DNA from: UBA2779 sp965232165
GTDB lineage: Bacteria > Spirochaetota > Spirochaetia > DSM-2461
Assembly (NCBI GenBank): GCA_965232165.1
Contig: CBDDOY010000001.1
Location: 558,001-622,000 of the forward strand
Direction: 5' to 3'
DNA length: 64,000 nt
Part shown: in pieces, positions 60,705 through 64,000 of the stretch
Layout of the letters: each line of letters starts with the position of its first letter
Numbering within the stretch: position 1 is the first letter of the stretch
Notes under the pieces: model-generated
The model's database searches: none
What the model was told of the DNA's origin: nothing
Seen by the model: the letters and a program-made list of their open reading frames with translations, nothing else
Translations under genes and position numbers: made by a program

Positions 60705-61959
60705 CTATAATACAATACATACGGAAACAGCCGACATGCTTCTTGAACGGTTTATCCGTTATGCTCGAATTGATACGACGAGTGATGAAGAAGCTGCGGC
60801 TGAAAGAACTCCCTCAACAGATTGTCAATGGAATTTAATTCGTTTGCTAGAAAGTGAATTAAGGGAATTGGGGATAAGCGATGTAAATGTCGATAAGCAC
60901 GGATTTCTCATCGCTCGGATTCCTGGAAACATAACGGATTCCAGTCAGGTTGAAACAATAGGGTTCATGGCTCATGTTGATACCAACGCAGATGCTCCGG
61001 GAGAAAATATCAATCCAATAATTCATGATTCCTATGATGGCGGGAACATCGAGCTTAAACATGGATTGTTGCTGAAACCGTCAGAATTCCCGTTGTTGAA
61101 GAAATATACGGGAAAAACTATTATTACCACTGATGGCACAACCCTTCTCGGCGGTGACGACAAGGCCGGAATTGCCGAGATAATGACAGCCATTTCCTGG
61201 CTTCTTTCCCATCCTGATGTATCTCATGGAGAGTTAGAGATTATTTTTACCCCCGATGAGGAAACAGGTGTGGGAATGAACCGCTTTCCTGCCGATAAAT
61301 TGAATTCATTGTATTGTTTTACGGTGGATGGAGGTGAAGAAGGGGAATTAGAAACAGAATGCTATTTTGCAGGAAAGGCCGATATAACCTTCACAGGCAG
61401 AGTTATTCATCCCGGCAAGGCCCGCGGCAAACTGGTGAATGCCGTGACTATGGCCGGAGCCTTTATTTCGATGCTGCCTAGAAACGAGAGCCCTGAAGCC
61501 ACTGATGGGCGGTTTGGGAATTTCTGGCCGCATAAAATTGAAGGCGGATTAGAAATTGCGGAGTTAATGGTTCTGTTCCGCAGCTTTGAGCGGGATGATT
61601 TTGATAGACGCAAAGCCGTGTTGAAAACCTTTGGTCAATCGGTACAGGCCGCCTTCCCCGGTGGAAAAGTTGAGGTGGTTTTGACAGATCAATACTCCAA
61701 CATGCGAGAAGCCATTGATAAGCATCCTCAACTCCTAGTTAGGCTCAGAAAGGCTTATACATTGGCAGGGATCACACCGATTGAGAAACCGATTCGCGGC
61801 GGCACAGATGGTTCATGGCTCACCGCAAAAGGTGTTCCCACGCCGAATATATTCACGGGCGGGCAGAATTTTCATAGCCGTTATGAATGGGCGGCCCTGC
61901 CGGCAATGACTCGAGCCGTTGCGGTAATTCTTAATCTCGTAAATACTTGGTCTATATAA
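60697..61959 (+). CDS. pepT: peptidase T (tripeptide aminopeptidase, M20)
   Basis: A 420-residue zinc tripeptidase of the M20B family in the cytoplasm. The zinc ligands appear in order: MAHVDTNAD (His and Asp), LLGGDDKAG (bridging Asp), TPDEETGVG (catalytic Glu and ligand Glu), TVDGGEEGE (Asp) and NFHSRYEW (His). The start at 60697 lies inside the antiporter gene end (8-bp overlap), with AGGAA about 10 nt upstream; it gives the typical LLERFIRYARIDTTS N-terminus. Confidence 0.9.
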   Translation: MIDYNTIHTETADMLLERFIRYARIDTTSDEEAAAERTPSTDCQWNLIRLLESELRELGISDVNVDKHGFLIARIPGNITDSSQVETIGFMAHVDTNADAPGENINPIIHDSYDGGNIELKHGLLLKPSEFPLLKKYTGKTIITTDGTTLLGGDDKAGIAEIMTAISWLLSHPDVSHGELEIIFTPDEETGVGMNRFPADKLNSLYCFTVDGGEEGELETECYFAGKADITFTGRVIHPGKARGKLVNAVTMAGAFISMLPRNESPEATDGRFGNFWPHKIEGGLEIAELMVLFRSFERDDFDRRKAVLKTFGQSVQAAFPGGKVEVVLTDQYSNMREAIDKHPQLLVRLRKAYTLAGITPIEKPIRGGTDGSWLTAKGVPTPNIFTGGQNFHSRYEWAALPAMTRAVAVILNLVNTWSI

Positions 61960-62003
61960 TAATCTTGCAGAAAAACCCGGCGGTAGTTTAAGTACTATGG
62001 TGG

Positions 62004-62009
62004 TATAAT
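62004..62009 (+). promoter_or_regulatory. -10 box of the lipoprotein gene
   Basis: Perfect TATAAT at 62004-62009, 22 nt before the ATG at 62032, with GAGGAAG as a ribosome-binding site in between. No good -35 box is seen. Unlike most other genes here this one would have a normal short leader. Confidence 0.4.
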
Positions 62010-62031
62010 ACTGTTGTCCCCGAGGAAGCGA

Positions 62032-63483
62032 ATGAAGAGATGGCTATACATAAACCCGATGACCATTGCTGTTACAGCATTAGCCATGTCCTGTGCGGGC
62101 AGCCCTGCCATTAACGACAGACAGCCTGATTGGATTGCTTCTGCCGTTGCCGATTCCCAAACTGATTATGTGTTACGTGGAACTGGTGTCGCCGACAATC
62201 TGCCTCTTGCCAAAGAAGAAGCCTTAAATGAACTTGTCGCCCATGCCCTTGAAAAAATGAATTTGGCCGAGCCCTCAAACTGGAAAATGGGGGGACGGAT
62301 AGCCGTTGAAGCGTTTAAGGATGAACTTGAGTCTGCTCTGAGAAGACCGGAATACTACATTATTAAAGGGCTTGAAATAATAAATCGCGAAGCCTGGAAG
62401 GATGATGCAGGCATCAATTTTGCAATGGATATTTCATGGAACAAACAGGAATATATCGATAGAACTAAAGAAATAACAATGCTTACAGGGGTTTCGGCAC
62501 AAACAGAATTTGGTCTTATGGAGAGAGCAAGGGAAGCGGAATATGATAAAAATGCGTATGAAGCAGCACTTATCTGGGGTGTCATTGCCGGTGATGCCGA
62601 AAGAAAAAGCAGTACGGCAGAGTTCAGTCACGCCCTTTCAGAGGTGTCGCGTCTCTTAGATGGCATTGACTATGAGGTTGTATCGGCCTCCGAAGAAGTC
62701 ATAGCAGGAGTTCCCCCGACAGAACCCTTTGTGTTCCGGGCGACTTATGACGGCCAGCCGGTGAATAGTGCGGAATATGTTATTTCCTATCCGATAAATC
62801 TTCCTGATGGGACGCTTAGCCGCAGTTCGAATCGAGTACTGTCCGATGAGGACGGACGCATTGAATTCTTCCCCTCAATCATAACAACTGAGGGGTTGCA
62901 GAGAATAATGATAGCGCCGAGCGCCGCACCTTTTCTGGCCTTTTTAACCGATACCGATACCCGTGATGTCGTGAATTTCTCAAATGCGCTGGAAATTGCC
63001 CGAGTCGGCGTGGAATATGAATCTTTGGCACGCTTCAGAGACATTGCTACTGGAATCATCATTATAGAAACCGATCTTGCCGGAAATCCTCTGAATTCCA
63101 TTGCGGCGGCGGGAGGAGTCTTTGATGACCTTCTTGCGGATGGATTCGCCGTAACCATGATGAAGATTGAACAACAGAAATTATTGACTCGAACTAGGGA
63201 ATCCTTATTGCGTGATCTCAAAGCTGACAGCCAGTATTCCAATGAGTTTTCAAGGGTTATTCACGGAATTGTAGCATTGGAAAGCTTTGAACAAGAAGGT
63301 GATGCCTATACCGTCAGGGTTGGAGGCACCCTGATTTTGTCTGACATTCAACGAGAAGTAATCATTCATCAGTCCAAGATCACCAAGACGAGCAGGGCAG
63401 GAAACGGGCAGCAGGCCATGAATGCCGCCTTCCGCCAGTTAGGCCGATCTTTTGCAGCCGAACTCATCACACGAGCCAGATAG
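62032..63483 (+). CDS. LPP20-like lipoprotein of unknown function
   Basis: A 483-residue exported protein. The basic start and hydrophobic stretch (MTIAVTALAMSC) end in a lipobox-like AMSC at about residue 23, so it is probably lipid-anchored. Residues ~30-150 (PDWI, RGTGVADNLPLAKEEAL) look like the LPP20 fold seen in spirochaete and Helicobacter lipoproteins. A long C-terminal half of beta-rich sequence follows, without a recognised family. The ATG at 62032 has GAGG upstream; a TTG at 62014 is in frame but lies next to the -10 box. Its TAG overlaps the mnmE start. Confidence 0.65.
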   Translation: MKRWLYINPMTIAVTALAMSCAGSPAINDRQPDWIASAVADSQTDYVLRGTGVADNLPLAKEEALNELVAHALEKMNLAEPSNWKMGGRIAVEAFKDELESALRRPEYYIIKGLEIINREAWKDDAGINFAMDISWNKQEYIDRTKEITMLTGVSAQTEFGLMERAREAEYDKNAYEAALIWGVIAGDAERKSSTAEFSHALSEVSRLLDGIDYEVVSASEEVIAGVPPTEPFVFRATYDGQPVNSAEYVISYPINLPDGTLSRSSNRVLSDEDGRIEFFPSIITTEGLQRIMIAPSAAPFLAFLTDTDTRDVVNFSNALEIARVGVEYESLARFRDIATGIIIIETDLAGNPLNSIAAAGGVFDDLLADGFAVTMMKIEQQKLLTRTRESLLRDLKADSQYSNEFSRVIHGIVALESFEQEGDAYTVRVGGTLILSDIQREVIIHQSKITKTSRAGNGQQAMNAAFRQLGRSFAAELITRAR

Positions 63484-64000
63484 TGGATTCTCCCTACATT
63501 GTAGATGATCTCATTGCTGCACCGGCGACCCCCAGAGGCAGGAGCGCATTGGCTATCGTTCGGAGTTCCGGTCCTCAGTGTATAGAAGTGTTCTCGAATA
63601 TATTTTCCCATCCAGAAATTCTGATAGACAGCAGCGGCAACAGAATTCATCATGGCTGGCTCGTTGATGAGAATAAGATTTACATTGACGAGGTTATGGT
63701 TTCGATATTTCGTGCTCCCTTTAGCTATACAGGACAGGATTCGGTAGAGGTAAGCTGCCACGGCGGACCGGTTGTTATTGACAGAGTGATGGTTCTTTTC
63801 CGCAGTATTGGCTTTCGGGATTCGTCTCCAGGGGAGTTCACCTTCAGGGCTTTTTTCTTCGGAAAAATGGATCTTATCAAGGCCGAAGCCGTAAATGAAA
63901 TAATAAATGCCCGGACCGACAAAGCCAGGGCGCTGGCGATATCCCGGTTAGCAGGGTCGGTTGGGGCCTGTGTTGAAGAGGCCAAACATACAGTAAAACA
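63483..64000 (+). CDS. mnmE: tRNA uridine-5-carboxymethylaminomethyl modification GTPase MnmE (N-terminal part)
   Basis: The first 172 residues are in the window, and the GTPase domain lies beyond the right edge. It starts at a GTG within TAGTG, overlapping the lipoprotein stop by one base. The N-terminal formyl-THF-binding domain is recognised by DDLIAAPATPRGRSALAIVR, VMVSIFRAPFSYTGQDSVEV, CHGGPVVIDRVM and SPGEFTFRAFFFGKMDL. MnmE with MnmG modifies U34 of tRNAs. Near parA-parB this is a frequent origin-proximal arrangement. Confidence 0.93.
   Translation, partial: MDSPYIVDDLIAAPATPRGRSALAIVRSSGPQCIEVFSNIFSHPEILIDSSGNRIHHGWLVDENKIYIDEVMVSIFRAPFSYTGQDSVEVSCHGGPVVIDRVMVLFRSIGFRDSSPGEFTFRAFFFGKMDLIKAEAVNEIINARTDKARALAISRLAGSVGACVEEAKHTVK

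Overview
This window is a piece of a bacterial chromosome, most likely from a diderm bacterium of the spirochaete type. The evidence for a diderm is a Wzi-like outer-membrane barrel protein, a lipoprotein with a lipobox, and exopolysaccharide genes. The spirochaete placement is an inference from overall protein character and the SpoIIE/STAS/anti-sigma partner-switching set, and it is not certain. The gene content is ordinary chromosomal (recJ, gap, fumC, ugd, parA-parB, mnmE), broken by an accessory defence island.

Layout. (1) 1-8.1 kb: leftward recJ-deoA-thpR operon; divergent STAS, HATPase and unknown-protein operon; facing SpoIIE-type phosphatase. (2) 8.2-16.4 kb: sugar and envelope genes (glycosyltransferase, Ugd, GumK-like glycosyltransferase, fused double GT4), an M29 aminopeptidase and a GNAT acetyltransferase. 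(3) 16.6-28.4 kb: membrane and binding-domain proteins, an Lnt-like protein, an IS transposase, GAPDH, an acyltransferase, an LRR protein, RecQ and fumarase. (4) 28.8-50.2 kb: the defence island. It holds a cytosine methyltransferase / double-GHKL kinase / receiver-protein operon, a graveyard of fused fragments (HsdR, AAA_13, HsdS, SIR2, AlbA_2), a PIN-like gene, and a type I restriction-modification operon (HTH-hsdM-hsdS-hsdR). Other genes have been inserted exactly at the hsd gene boundaries: a Schlafen/AlbA_2-type gene, an ImmA/IrrE-PIN pair, a Fic-Abi_2 chimera, and an Abi_2 gene broken by an IS256 element. (5) 50.4-64 kb: hydrolase, HAD 5'-nucleotidase, Wzi-like protein, parA-parB, an alkyltransferase-like protein, tRNA-Arg, a PTS EIIA-like regulator with a CPA2 antiporter, pepT, a lipoprotein and the start of mnmE.

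Two small repeat families are scattered between genes. One is a roughly 160-bp MITE with GGGCACCTCTAAAAA termini and 4-bp target duplications. The other is a roughly 110-140-bp structured GC-rich element. The MITE also took part in gene damage: its right half is fused into the AlbA_2 gene of the type I operon.

The points most worth a second look are these. The boundaries of the type I operon have repeatedly accepted cargo, leaving three copies of the hsdR 5' end and two of the hsdM 3' end. The methyltransferase, GHKL kinase and receiver-effector operon may be a signalling-type defence system; its receiver gene carries an amber codon and its methyltransferase starts with a G9 tract. Several defence-gene fusions lie at short shared sequences. 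Finally, in about ten genes the -10 box ends only 5-7 nt before the start codon, which predicts leaderless mRNAs.
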